Part shown: positions 8,455 to 16,274 of the stretch, piece after piece | Layout: every line of letters begins with the position of its first letter | Position numbering within the stretch: position 1 is the stretch's first letter | NCBI RefSeq assembly: GCF_021474425.1 | Contig: NZ_JAKEIP010000056.1 | Coordinates: forward strand, 1-38,992 | Source of the DNA: Streptomyces muensis | Lineage (GTDB): Bacteria > Actinomycetota > Actinomycetes > Streptomycetales > Streptomycetaceae | Direction: 5' to 3' | DNA: 38,992 nt | Notes under the pieces: model-generated | The model's database searches: none | What the model was told of the DNA's origin: nothing | Seen by the model: the letters and a program-made list of their open reading frames with translations, nothing else | Program-made: the position numbers and the translations under genes

Positions 8455-8493
8455 GGCGCGGGCGGGACCGGGGGAACGTGTCCCGCCCGCGCC
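8455..8493. terminator. Hairpin terminator after the L,D-transpeptidase gene
   Basis: Perfect 14-bp stem (GGCGCGGGCGGGAC with GTCCCGCCCGCGCC) and an 11-base loop, 12 bases past the transpeptidase stop. It may also serve the converging gene ending at 8635. The rest of 8494-8634 shows nothing I can name. Confidence 0.75.
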
Positions 8494-8634
8494 GATGCAC
8501 GAGCCGCAGGTACGGGGGGAACCCCGGCTCTGTGCGACGGCCGATGACCAGTCGGCTCACTCAGATCAGCGCCGTGGCCGTCGAAAGTGTCACTCCTGCC
8601 GCGAAGAAATTTCCAGGAATCACGAAACCGCAGG

Positions 8635-9732
8635 TCAGCGGCGCGTGAGTGGAGTGCGGGGAGTGAGCGGGGGGAGGATCCGGTCCGGCAGGAAGCCGGT
8701 CACGGCCGAGGCGGCGACGACGGCGCCGTCCACGCGGTGGTCATTGCCGTGGCCGCTGCCGTGACGGTCGCCGTGGTCACCGTGGTCGCCGCCGTACCGG
8801 CCGCCGTCGTTGTAACGCCGGCCGGCCCCGTCGCCCTCGTCGTCGTCCTTCTCCCGGTCCTCGCCCTTGTCCCGGTTCTTGTCCTTGCCCTTGTCCTTGT
8901 CCCTGCCGTCGCCCGGATTGCTCCAGGTGCCGTCGCCGGACGCCTTGAGGACCTTCTTGCAGTACGTCCGCACGCCTTCGGAGCCGCCCGCCGCGCCCTC
9001 CAGGGAGCGGCGGTGGTCGCTCGACAGCTGCTTGCCGTCGCGCAGGTCGCGGCAGTACGAGGTGACGGCGTGCCACCAGGCGCCGGAGTGCCCGGCCCGC
9101 TCGTCACCGGCGGTGCCGCGGTCCGTGTCCGGGCCGCCCGGTGCCGTGTCGTGGGTGGTGCCCGGGTCGGCGGAGGCCTCCGCGTCGTCGTCCGGGGTGG
9201 GTCCGCCCTGCATCCGGCTCTCCGGGGAGGGCGAGACGAGCGGGCGGTCCGACGGTGCCGGCGCCGAGACCGAGGCGGCCGGGCGGCCCCCCTCGTCCCC
9301 GCCGAACGGCGTCGGCAGGAATCCGGTTCCGACCGCGACGGCGACCCCGCCGACCATGCCGACGGCCAGCGCGGCGGCGAGACCGAGCCGTACCGGACGG
9401 GCCCAGCGGGGGCGGCGGGCGGCGCGGGCGGGGCCGCCGATCCGGACGAGCCCCGCGTCGGCGACGTGGTCGGGGTGGGATCCGGTGCCGGGGCCGACGC
9501 TCACGGTGGTGTCGCCCCGGTCGGCGCGGGCCGCCCGGAACGCCGCCAGCGCCGCGGCCTCTCCGGAGATTTCCGCGCTGCTCAGCGGGGGTTCGACGGT
9601 CAGTGCCTCAAGGGTCTTGGCGAGGCGTTCGGCCTGGTCGCGGTCGGCCGCGTCGACAGCTTCGAGTGACTCTCCGCGCAGCAATCGCTCCGCCGTTTCG
9701 CGGTCCAGCCACCTGTACTGCTCGTCGGCCAT
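8635..9732 (-). CDS. Membrane protein co-encoded with ECF sigma factor (putative anti-sigma or sensor), paralog 1
   Basis: Protein of 365 residues with a cytoplasmic N-terminus (about 1-111), one transmembrane helix (about 112-138) and a long extracellular part. It has no zinc-binding HxxxCxxC motif, so it is not a classical ZAS anti-sigma factor. The outer part has a Pro/Ser/Asp-rich spacer, then a compact segment with Cys227 and Cys258 and the pattern YC..L..G..L....+..LEGAAGG...V..YC, shared with the protein at 12827-13684. After that comes a Lys/Asp-rich stretch and a Gly-His-Asp run (GDHGDHGDRHGSGHGNDH) that could bind metal. A weak hydrophobic stretch lies near the C-terminus. The ATG overlaps the sigma stop (TGATG), so the pair is coupled. 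The anti-sigma function is inferred from coupling and topology. Confidence 0.8.
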   Translation of the reverse strand: MADEQYRWLDRETAERLLRGESLEAVDAADRDQAERLAKTLEALTVEPPLSSAEISGEAAALAAFRAARADRGDTTVSVGPGTGSHPDHVADAGLVRIGGPARAARRPRWARPVRLGLAAALAVGMVGGVAVAVGTGFLPTPFGGDEGGRPAASVSAPAPSDRPLVSPSPESRMQGGPTPDDDAEASADPGTTHDTAPGGPDTDRGTAGDERAGHSGAWWHAVTSYCRDLRDGKQLSSDHRRSLEGAAGGSEGVRTYCKKVLKASGDGTWSNPGDGRDKDKGKDKNRDKGEDREKDDDEGDGAGRRYNDGGRYGGDHGDHGDRHGSGHGNDHRVDGAVVAASAVTGFLPDRILPPLTPRTPLTRR

Positions 9733-10394
9733 CACACATCCCTCTGCGTCCGCGAACGCATATGCGTCACACTCGCGGACGTCACCGCACGGCCCCGCGG
9801 TTCTCGTTGGGGAGGCAGGGCGTCGAGCACACCGGCCGATTCCGGATCGTCGCCGAGCAGCTCGGCGAGCCGCTTCAGGCCCCGGTGCGCGGCGGTCCGT
9901 ACGGCACCCGGGCGCTTGCCCAGCGTCTCCGCCGCCGTCTTGGCGTCGAGCCCCACCACGACGCGCAGGACGACGGCCTCGGCCTGGTCCTGCGGCAGCC
10001 GCGCGATGAGAGAGAGGGTGCCATCGGTGGCCAGGGCCTCCATGGCCTCGCCCGCCGTGTCGGACTCGGCGGCCTTCCCGGTCAGCTCCGTCTCGTCGCC
10101 GCCGATGGCGGGGCGGCGGCCGCGCATGCGTATGTGGTCCAGCGCGCGGTTGCGGGCTATGCGGGCGGCCCAGCCGCGGAAGCGGTCCGCGTCCCCGCTG
10201 AAGCGTCCCAGGTCACGGGCTATCTGGAGCCACGCCTCCGACGCGACGTCCTCGGCGTCCGGGTCGCCGACCAGCGTCCGTACGTACCCGAGCAGCCGCG
10301 GGTGCACGGAGCGGTACACAGTCCGGAACGCACTCTCGTCCCCGTCCTGTGCGGCAAGCACCGCGGCGGTCAACTCCGCGTCGTCCCCCAGCAC
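9732..10394 (-). CDS. ECF RNA polymerase sigma factor, paralog 1
   Basis: ECF sigma factor of 220 residues with sigma-2 (about 20-85: DGDESAFRTVYRSVHPRLLGY, DAEDVASEAWL, RFRGWAARIARNRALDHIR) and sigma-4 (about 130-185: LPQDQAEAVVLRVVVGLDAK, GKRPGAVRTAAHRGLKRL). A roughly 30-residue C-terminal extension follows. The start is the GTG at 10394, with GAGG about 6-8 bases upstream. It is coupled by overlap to the membrane protein downstream. It is very similar along its length to the sigma factor at 13854-14444, and the pair looks like a tandem duplication. The promoter lies in the 434-base gap up to 10828, but I cannot assign its elements with confidence. Confidence 0.93.
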   Translation of the reverse strand: MLGDDAELTAAVLAAQDGDESAFRTVYRSVHPRLLGYVRTLVGDPDAEDVASEAWLQIARDLGRFSGDADRFRGWAARIARNRALDHIRMRGRRPAIGGDETELTGKAAESDTAGEAMEALATDGTLSLIARLPQDQAEAVVLRVVVGLDAKTAAETLGKRPGAVRTAAHRGLKRLAELLGDDPESAGVLDALPPQREPRGRAVTSASVTHMRSRTQRDV

Positions 10395-10593
10395 TGGTAC
10401 CTCAATTGGTGGTTGCGGTTCCGAGACCGCAGGTCGTTGCGGTGGTCATACACCCTCCGCGTCCGGCGCGAAAGGCACGTTACGGCCTGAAAGCGCTGCT
10501 CGTCCATGTCCGTACAACATGCAACTACCCGGGATTCCGCGAATGTGTCCGCCCGGGTGTGACAGAAAACGCAGTCATGACGCTGTAGAAAGT

Positions 10594-10665
10594 ACGGGCC
10601 GCCGCGCGGCCCGTGCCGCGCGACGGCCGGGGCCTCTCCTGTGGGGGGTGGCGGCCCCGGCCGTC
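10594..10665. other. Two strong hairpins between divergent genes
   Basis: In the 434-base gap between the divergent sigma and dehydrogenase genes there are two back-to-back inverted repeats. The first is ACGGGCCGC with GCGGCCCGT (10594-10614, 3-base loop). The second is GACGGCCGGGGCC with GGCCCCGGCCGTC (10622-10665, 18-base loop). Both are perfect. No gene ends here, so they may insulate the two promoters or be attenuators. The rest of 10395-10593 holds no gene I can support. Confidence 0.6.
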
Positions 10666-10747
10666 TCCGCGACGGCGACCCTTCCCCTGCCGGGCAGTCC
10701 CGGCCCCCGTGCCGCTGGATCTCGCGCGGCCTCGCACGGCCACATTC

Positions 10748-10791
10748 TTGGTACAACGTGCTTCCAAAATACCAACCTGTCCGCCTAACGT
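10748..10791 (+). promoter_or_regulatory. Promoter and candidate GntR operator of the dehydrogenase gene
   Basis: An inverted repeat TTGGTA-N16-TACCAA occupies 10748-10775. A -10-like TAACGT follows at 10786-10791, about 38 bases before the GTG start. The right arm of the repeat lies between the -35 and -10 positions, so a bound protein would block transcription. The adjacent GntR gene is the natural candidate. Binding is inferred. Confidence 0.45.
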
Positions 10792-10828
10792 GTCGGTGAC
10801 CGGCCGTCCACCCCACGAAAGGCGATCG

Positions 10829-11887
10829 GTGAACATCCTCGTGCTGCCCGGCGACGGCATCGGCCCCGAGATCACGGCGGCCACCCTCGACGTACTGAAC
10901 GCCGTCGACCGACGGCTCGGGCTCGGCCTGGCCTACGAGACCCGGGACATCGGGCTCGCCTCCCTGGCCGCGTCGGGGTCCACGCTGCCGGACGCCGTGC
11001 TGGAGCGTGTCCCGCGGGCGGACGGTGTGCTGCTGGGCCCCGTCTCGCACTACGACTACCCGCCGCGGGCCGAGGGCGGTATCAACCCGTCGGCCGAACT
11101 GCGCACCGTCTTCCAGCTCTACGCCAACGTCCGCCCGAGCCGCTCCCGCCCCGGTCTGAGCGTCCTGCGCCACCCGATGGACCTGGTCATCGTCCGGGAG
11201 AACACCGAGGGCTTCTACTCGGACCGCAACATGTTCGCGGGCAGCGGCGAGTTCATGCCGGACGAGGACACCGCGCTCTCGCTCCGCAAGGTCACCGCCC
11301 ACGCCAGCCGGCGCGTGGCCCGGGCGGCCTTCGAACTGGCCCGTACCCGCCGCGGGAAGGTCACCGCCGTCCACAAGGCCAACGTGGTCAAGCTGTCGGA
11401 CGGGCTGTTCCTGCGCGAGGTGCGCAAGGTGGCAGCGGAGTTCCCCGACGTCGAGCTCGAAGAGCTCATCGTGGACGCCACCGCGGCGCTGCTGATCCGC
11501 AGCCCGCAGCGGTTCGACGTCATCGTCACCACCAACATGTTCGGCGACATCCTCTCCGACGAGGCATGCGAACTCTCCGGCAGCCTGGGCCTCGGCGGCT
11601 CCGTCAACGCCTCCGACATCCTGTGCGTGGCCCAGGCCCAGCACGGCTCGGCCCCGGACATCGCGGGCCAGGGCATCGCCAACCCCACCTCGCTGATCCT
11701 CTCCGCCGCGATGCTCCTCGACTGGCGCGGCCGACGCGACGACGACGAACGGCTCATACGGGCCGCCGAGCTGATCTCCGACGCGGTGGACACCGTCCTG
11801 GACGACCCCGCCACCCGCACCCGCGACCTCGGCGGCACACTCGGCACCGCCGCCTTCACCGCGGAGATCTGCCGCGCCCTCGTCTGA
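10829..11887 (+). CDS. Isocitrate/isopropylmalate dehydrogenase family enzyme
   Basis: NAD(P)-dependent beta-decarboxylating dehydrogenase of 352 residues. Motifs include LVLPGDGIGPEI at the N-terminus, VRENTEGFYSDRN (substrate loop), HKANVVKLSDGLF with the catalytic Lys, and TTNMFGDILSDEACELSGSLG (metal-binding Asp residues). The RENTEGFYS loop differs from the LTGGIYFG type of biosynthetic LeuB and is closer to tartrate, malate or homoisocitrate-type enzymes. With a private GntR regulator, a catabolic hydroxy-acid substrate is more likely than leucine synthesis. The start is the GTG at 10829 with GAAAGG six bases upstream; a longer open frame to 10613 runs through hairpins and is not coding. 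The GntR gene follows after 23 bases. Confidence 0.88.
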   Translation: MNILVLPGDGIGPEITAATLDVLNAVDRRLGLGLAYETRDIGLASLAASGSTLPDAVLERVPRADGVLLGPVSHYDYPPRAEGGINPSAELRTVFQLYANVRPSRSRPGLSVLRHPMDLVIVRENTEGFYSDRNMFAGSGEFMPDEDTALSLRKVTAHASRRVARAAFELARTRRGKVTAVHKANVVKLSDGLFLREVRKVAAEFPDVELEELIVDATAALLIRSPQRFDVIVTTNMFGDILSDEACELSGSLGLGGSVNASDILCVAQAQHGSAPDIAGQGIANPTSLILSAAMLLDWRGRRDDDERLIRAAELISDAVDTVLDDPATRTRDLGGTLGTAAFTAEICRALV

Positions 11888-11910
11888 CCACCGACCGGGA
11901 ACCGAACACG

Positions 11911-12804
11911 ATGACCGCGCCCACCCCTCTGGCCCGCCGGACCGCGGCGCACATCGTCGAGCACATCGCCGCGCGCGGACTCGCCGTCGGCACGCGCCTG
12001 GTCGAGCGCGCACTCGCCGAGCAGCTGAAGGTCTCCCGCTCGCCCGTCCGCCAGGCCCTGCGGCTGCTGGCGGACCAGGGCGTCGTGGTCCCGGCCGAGC
12101 GCGGCGGCTACACCGTCGCCCTCACCGGCGACGACCTCGCGGAAGCCCGTCCGGCCCCGGCCGCCGCCGAGGACGGCGTCGAGGAGGCCTACCTGCGTAT
12201 CGCCGCCGACCGACTGGACGGCGAACTGCCCGACCGGGTCACCGAGAAGGCCCTCGCCCGCCGCTACGAACTGATGCCGGGACAGCTCGCGCACATCCTG
12301 CGCCGTATCGCCGTCGAGGGCTGGATCGAACGGCTGCCCGGATACGGCTGGGAGTTCCAGCCCACCCTCACCTCGATGGAGGCCTACGAGGACAGCTACC
12401 GCTTCCGGCTGACCATCGAACCCGCCGCCCTCCTCGAACCCGGCTTCGTCCTGGACCGCGAGGCCCTCGAAACGGTCCGTGCGCAGCAACAGCGCCTGGT
12501 GGACGGCGAGATCCTGGACATCGGCGACGCCCGGCTCTACGACCTCAACAGCCACTTCCACGAGGTCGTCATGGCCTGCAGCCGCAACTCCTTCTTCATC
12601 GACGCCCTGCACCGCGTCGACCGTCTGCGCCGGCTCATCGAATACCGGCGCTCACTCCCACGCGACCGTGCCCTCGTCCGCTGCGCCGAACACGTGAGAC
12701 TCGCCGACCTGCTCCTGGCGGGCCGACGCACCGAGGCCGCCGCCCACCTGCGCGAGCACCTCTCCTCCGTGGGCAAGGAGAAGGTGACGGGGCCGGACGC
12801 CTGA
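11911..12804 (+). CDS. GntR family regulator with two N-terminal winged-helix regions and FCD domain
   Basis: Regulator of 297 residues. A first winged helix spans about 8-72 (TAAHIVEHIAARGLAVGTRL, then VSRSPVRQALRLLADQGVV). A second GntR-like winged helix spans about 90-150 (YLRIAADRLDGELPDRVTEKALARRYEL, HILRRIAVEGWIERLPGYGW). The remainder is a helical FCD-type ligand domain, with NSHFHEVVMACSRNSFF supplying His residues typical of its metal/ligand site. Most FadR-type regulators have a single winged helix, so this is an enlarged architecture. It is co-directional with the dehydrogenase gene and probably controls it through the inverted repeat at 10748-10775. The stop converges on the membrane-protein gene ending at 12827, and the 22-base gap holds a short palindrome CTGAG-GAG-CTCAG. 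Confidence 0.88.
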   Translation: MTAPTPLARRTAAHIVEHIAARGLAVGTRLVERALAEQLKVSRSPVRQALRLLADQGVVVPAERGGYTVALTGDDLAEARPAPAAAEDGVEEAYLRIAADRLDGELPDRVTEKALARRYELMPGQLAHILRRIAVEGWIERLPGYGWEFQPTLTSMEAYEDSYRFRLTIEPAALLEPGFVLDREALETVRAQQQRLVDGEILDIGDARLYDLNSHFHEVVMACSRNSFFIDALHRVDRLRRLIEYRRSLPRDRALVRCAEHVRLADLLLAGRRTEAAAHLREHLSSVGKEKVTGPDA

Positions 12805-12826
12805 GGTGAGGCCTGAGGAGCTCAGC

Positions 12827-13684
12827 TCAGCCCGCGTCGGCCTGCTTCTCGGCCTGATCGGGCTTCTCGGCACCCTCGCCGGACGTGTTCCTCCCGCTCG
12901 AACCCTGGCCGTTGTCGCCGCTGGCGCCACCGCCCACGTCGGCCGTCCTCGTCGGCGCGGGCTTCGTCGGCTCGGGCCTCGTGGCCTCGGGCTTCGCCGG
13001 CTCGGTCTTTGCCGGCTCGGGCTTCGTCGGCTCGGTCCTCGCCGCCCGCGCCAGCTGCTCGGCGCAGTACGCGGCCACCTTGTCCTCGCCGCCCGCCGCC
13101 GTGACGAGCCGTTGCCAGGCCGTGGAGTCCAGGGCCTGGCCGTTGCCCTCGACCTGGTCGTAGGCACGGCACTTGGCCTCGGTGTCCTGGGCGGCGGTGG
13201 GGTGGCCGGGCCGTCCGCCGCGGGGGTCGGACTGCGCGGCGGACGGCCCGGCGGACGGCCGGTCGGGGGCACCGGCCGTCGGGGTGGAGCCGACCTTGTC
13301 GTCGGCGGGGTGGTCCGAGGAGTCGGACGAGCCGATCGCGGCGACCGCGACGCCGCCGAGGGCGAGGCTCGCCACGAAGAGGGAGAGCGTGGTCTTCACG
13401 GACAGCGCCACTCGCCGGGGCGCGCGGGGCCGCCAGTCGTCCCGGCGCCGGGTGCGCGCCCGGTGGTGCACCCCCGCGGCCCGGGCGGCCCGGTAGGCGG
13501 CCACGGCACGCTGCTCGCCGTCGAGGTCCGCGCGGTGCCCGCGCAGTACGGCGGCGGAGAGCAGCGCCTCCAGCGCGGCGGCGTCGAGCGTCATGTGCGG
13601 GCCGGCCGCCCGGCCGGGGACGAGGCCGTCAGGGTGCGCACGCCGACGGCCGGGGGTCCCACCGCCGCTCTGCTGTTCACCCAT
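12827..13684 (-). CDS. Membrane protein downstream of ECF sigma factor (putative anti-sigma or sensor), paralog 2
   Basis: Protein of 285 residues with the same plan as the protein at 8635-9732. There is a cytoplasmic part containing AVAAYRAARA (matching ALAAFRAARA in the paralog), an Arg-rich stop region, one transmembrane helix (about 96-117) and an extracellular Ser/Pro/Asp linker. A two-Cys segment (Cys172, Cys207) follows the pattern CRAY....GNGQALD...WQRLVTAAGG..KVAAYC. The C-terminus is a Pro/Lys/Thr/Glu repeat (units such as EPTKP and EPAKT), typical of wall-spanning spacers, instead of the His-rich run of paralog 1. The start at 13684 has AGGAA about seven bases upstream. It is 169 bases after the sigma gene, so it is not overlapped as in paralog 1. 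Function is inferred. Confidence 0.78.
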   Translation of the reverse strand: MGEQQSGGGTPGRRRAHPDGLVPGRAAGPHMTLDAAALEALLSAAVLRGHRADLDGEQRAVAAYRAARAAGVHHRARTRRRDDWRPRAPRRVALSVKTTLSLFVASLALGGVAVAAIGSSDSSDHPADDKVGSTPTAGAPDRPSAGPSAAQSDPRGGRPGHPTAAQDTEAKCRAYDQVEGNGQALDSTAWQRLVTAAGGEDKVAAYCAEQLARAARTEPTKPEPAKTEPAKPEATRPEPTKPAPTRTADVGGGASGDNGQGSSGRNTSGEGAEKPDQAEKQADAG

Positions 13685-13853
13685 GTCCGTTTCCTGTTCC
13701 TGTCCGACCTGGCCCGACTCACAAGCCTCGTAACTCACAAGCCTCGTAGAGGCTGTACGTCCCTCACGCCCCGCACGACTCACCGAGCACACACCGCTTC
13801 GCCTCACCGAGGCGCCGCTGTGCCGTTCCGGTCGCCGCCGTCACGTTCACTGT

Positions 13854-14444
13854 TCATTTCGATTCCCCCAGCGTCCTGGGGCCGTCATCCGTCACACCTG
13901 AGACGCCGAGCTGCTGGGCCAGACGCTTCAGACCCCGGTACGCGGCCGTCCGCACCGCGCCCGGGCGCTTGCCGAGGACGCGTGCGGCGGCGGGGCCGTC
14001 GAGACCGACGACGACCCGCAGCAGCACCGCCTCGGCCTGGTCCCGCGGCAGTCCGCCGACCAGCGCCAGGGCACGTTCCGTGGAGATCGACTCCAGTGCC
14101 TGGTCGTGTGTGCTGTACGGGCCGGGCAGCTCCAGTACGTCGCTCTCCAGCGCCGATGCCCGGGGCCGTACCTTCTGCCGGCGCAGATGGTCCAGCGCCC
14201 GGTGCCTTGCGATGGTCGCGGTCCAGCCCCGGAACCCGGCGCCGTCGCCCTTGAACCGGCCGAGGTCGCGGGCGATCTCCAGCCAGGCGTCGGACGCCAC
14301 GTCCTCCGCGTCGTCCCCGACGAGTCCGCGCAGGTATCCGAGCAGTCCCGGCTGCACCAGTCGGTACGCGACCGCGAAGGCGGCCTCGTCACCCTCCTGG
14401 GCCCGCGCGACGGCCGCGCTCAACTCCCCGTCGTGCACGTGCAC
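13854..14444 (-). CDS. ECF RNA polymerase sigma factor, paralog 2
   Basis: ECF sigma factor of about 196 residues. Sigma-2 carries EGDEAAFAVAYRLVQPGLLGY, DAEDVASDAWLEIARDLGRF and RGWTATIARHRALDHLRR. Sigma-4 carries LPRDQAEAVLLRVVVGLDGP and GKRPGAVRTAAYRGLKRL. Identity to the sigma factor at 9732-10394 is high in both regions. I chose the GTG at 14444 because GGAGGGG lies about 11 bases upstream; the GTG six bases later is also possible, and the ATG at 14537 adds 31 residues that look non-coding. The downstream membrane-protein gene is the likely partner. Confidence 0.92.
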   Translation of the reverse strand: MHVHDGELSAAVARAQEGDEAAFAVAYRLVQPGLLGYLRGLVGDDAEDVASDAWLEIARDLGRFKGDGAGFRGWTATIARHRALDHLRRQKVRPRASALESDVLELPGPYSTHDQALESISTERALALVGGLPRDQAEAVLLRVVVGLDGPAAARVLGKRPGAVRTAAYRGLKRLAQQLGVSGVTDDGPRTLGESK

Positions 14445-14737
14445 GCGGCGGGGTTCCCCTCCCTGGCCCAAGAACTGTCCTCGTCCGTACCGGTTCGCGG
14501 CGCATCCGCACCTCGTGATGCGGCCGCCCTTTCGCACGCCCCTCCACGGTCAACAGCGCCCGGCCTCGCAGAAGTGTCACAGGGCGGCCACGCGATGCGG
14601 AGGGATACAACCCTTGCGGCTCATCGGGTGTCACACAGACGCCGCGACGAGGCAAGGGCCTTGGCACAGCGACACCTCAGGGATGGCATACGATGCGCCC
14701 GACCCTCATAAAGATCACATAAGAGGATGTACACGTC
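14445..14737. other. Divergent intergenic region, no gene
   Basis: This 293-base space separates the sigma gene (minus) from the lipoprotein gene (plus). It contains two GTGTCAC motifs (around 14574 and 14629), one of which is also seen upstream of the other sigma gene as TGTCACAC, and an A/T-richer stretch CATAAAGATCACATAAGAGG just before the lipoprotein start. I see no open frame with coding character and assign no promoter firmly. Confidence 0.4.
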
Positions 14738-15628
14738 ATGTCGATGCCTCGACCTTCCCGTCCCCTTCGCGGCATAACCGCCGCCGTCGCCCTGCTCGCG
14801 CTCGGCGCGGCCGGGTGCTCGGACGTCTCGGACGCCGTGGACAGCGCCAAGGACGGCGCGAAGAAGGTGGCCCGCCAGCGGTCGGTGTTCTCGCTGGCCG
14901 TCGGGGACTGCTACAACCCCAACACCAAGGGCGAGGGCGAGGAGATCCTCGTCGAGATCGTGCCCTGCACCGAGGCGCACACGGGTCAGGTCGTCGCCGA
15001 CTTCAAGATCGAGGAAGGCAGCTCGTACCCCGGCGACGACGCGATCACGGCCATCGCCGACAAGCGCTGCCCGGCCGAGGCGGGGAAGTTCGCCCCGGAC
15101 ACCTGGGCGCTGCCCAAGGGTGTCTCGATCTTCTACTACACGCCGACCAAGGAGAGTTGGGCCACCGGCGACCGCGCCGTGACCTGCACCTACAACAAGG
15201 AGTCGGGCAACTTCACCGGCTCGCTGAAGGCCGACGCGGACACGCTGAAGCCCGCGCAGAGCACGTACCTGAAGGGTTCGAACGCCGTCTACGACGCGCT
15301 GTGGGCGAACCAGTCCGAGAAGGACACCGTCGAGGAGGACCTGGCCGGCTACAAGGCGCAGGCCAAGGCCGTGGCGGCCGCCCTGGACGAGCACCTCGAG
15401 GGCCTGAAGGGCATCGAGGGCGCGGAGGTCGGCAAGCTTCGTGAGCAGCTGACGAAGACGGCCAAGGAGTGGAAGTCGGCCGCGAACGCCGCCGACGCCG
15501 ACGCGTTCTACATCGCCTACGACCCGGCCTTCACCGGCATCGACCCGAACAAGACGATCGCCGCCCGCAAGGAACTGGGCCTGGCCACCACCGTCCCGGC
15601 CGACGACGCCGAGGTCTGGGCGAGCTGA
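14738..15628 (+). CDS. Septum-formation family lipoprotein
   Basis: Secreted lipoprotein of 296 residues. The signal peptide ends in a clear lipobox LGAAGC (Cys27), after MSMPRPSRPLRG. The mature part contains the Septum_form-type pattern SLAVGDCYNP, then VPCTEAHTGQVV, with further Cys in RCPAEAGKF and VTCTYNKESG. The C-terminal half is Lys/Glu/Ala-rich and helical (residues about 195-265) and may form a coiled coil. The family name comes from actinobacterial proteins linked to septation; the actual role is not established. The ATG at 14738 has GAGGATG about eight bases upstream. A very strong hairpin closes the unit. Confidence 0.85.
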   Translation: MSMPRPSRPLRGITAAVALLALGAAGCSDVSDAVDSAKDGAKKVARQRSVFSLAVGDCYNPNTKGEGEEILVEIVPCTEAHTGQVVADFKIEEGSSYPGDDAITAIADKRCPAEAGKFAPDTWALPKGVSIFYYTPTKESWATGDRAVTCTYNKESGNFTGSLKADADTLKPAQSTYLKGSNAVYDALWANQSEKDTVEEDLAGYKAQAKAVAAALDEHLEGLKGIEGAEVGKLREQLTKTAKEWKSAANAADADAFYIAYDPAFTGIDPNKTIAARKELGLATTVPADDAEVWAS

Positions 15629-15646
15629 CGCCACGGCGGAACAGCT

Positions 15647-15690
15647 GACCCGGCCGGGACCCCGCCCATTCACGGGGTCCCGGCCGGGTC
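15647..15690. terminator. Bidirectional hairpin terminator with 18-bp stem
   Basis: Perfect 18-bp inverted repeat (GACCCGGCCGGGACCCCG and its complement) around an 8-base loop, between the lipoprotein gene and the converging gene that ends at 15722. Confidence 0.88.
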
Positions 15691-15721
15691 ATGTCCGCGC
15701 GGTCACCTCGCCGGTCCGCGA

Positions 15722-16108
15722 CTACCGGCCGCCCGTCGCGTCCCGGCACAGCAGCCGCAGCGACCCGTCGCCCGCGAAGCACCGTCGCGCCTCGTCGATC
15801 GGATCCCACAGCCGTCCGTCGGGGGTGCGGATCCAGTGGTCGCCGCCTGACGCCCACCACTCGGCACCGGTCTGACGGACGATCACCTCACCGGCGTACG
15901 CGCCGAGACCGCGCAGGGTGTTCTCCACGGCGGCGTACGGCGTCCGCTCACGGCGCAGTTCCTCGATCATCCGGTCGACCCGCCACAGGCTCTGCGCCGA
16001 GTAGTCGAGCCGCAGCCGCGCGCCCTCGCGCATCGTCGCCACCGCGTCCGCCGCCCACCGCACCGGCTTGCTCGCGGCCGAGGGCCTGGTCTCCGCTTGA
16101 GTCGTCAC
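15722..16108 (-). CDS. Uncharacterised protein
   Basis: I do not recognise a named family. With the GTG start at 16108 the protein has 128 residues. It has a helical N-terminal part (KPVRWAADAVATMREGARLRL, QSLWRVDRMIEELRRE) and a C-terminal half that looks like strands with two Trp pairs (EWWASGGDHWIRTPDGRLWDP). There is no signal peptide or membrane segment. An upstream GTG at 16192 would add 28 residues of low-confidence sequence, and neither start has a good ribosome binding site, so the N-terminus is uncertain. It is divergent from the DUF1877 gene. Confidence 0.7.
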   Translation of the reverse strand: MTTQAETRPSAASKPVRWAADAVATMREGARLRLDYSAQSLWRVDRMIEELRRERTPYAAVENTLRGLGAYAGEVIVRQTGAEWWASGGDHWIRTPDGRLWDPIDEARRCFAGDGSLRLLCRDATGGR

Positions 16109-16274
16109 ATCCTGGAGAGCGTGGCCGAACAGCGTTTCGTCACGCGGATCCGGCGGCTGCCCGGGACCGGTGCAGGACCGCCCCACGTCCACCCCACGAC
16201 ACTCACAGGACTCCCTCAGACACCGGGTTTACGCGGGAGTGACGCTTCGCCGCTCCCGTGCGCTCCAGTCACTG

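Noticed and set aside
8587..10490. Long plus-strand frames opposite the first sigma locus
   Set aside because: Antisense shadows; the minus strand carries sigma-2 and sigma-4 motifs and a coupled gene order.
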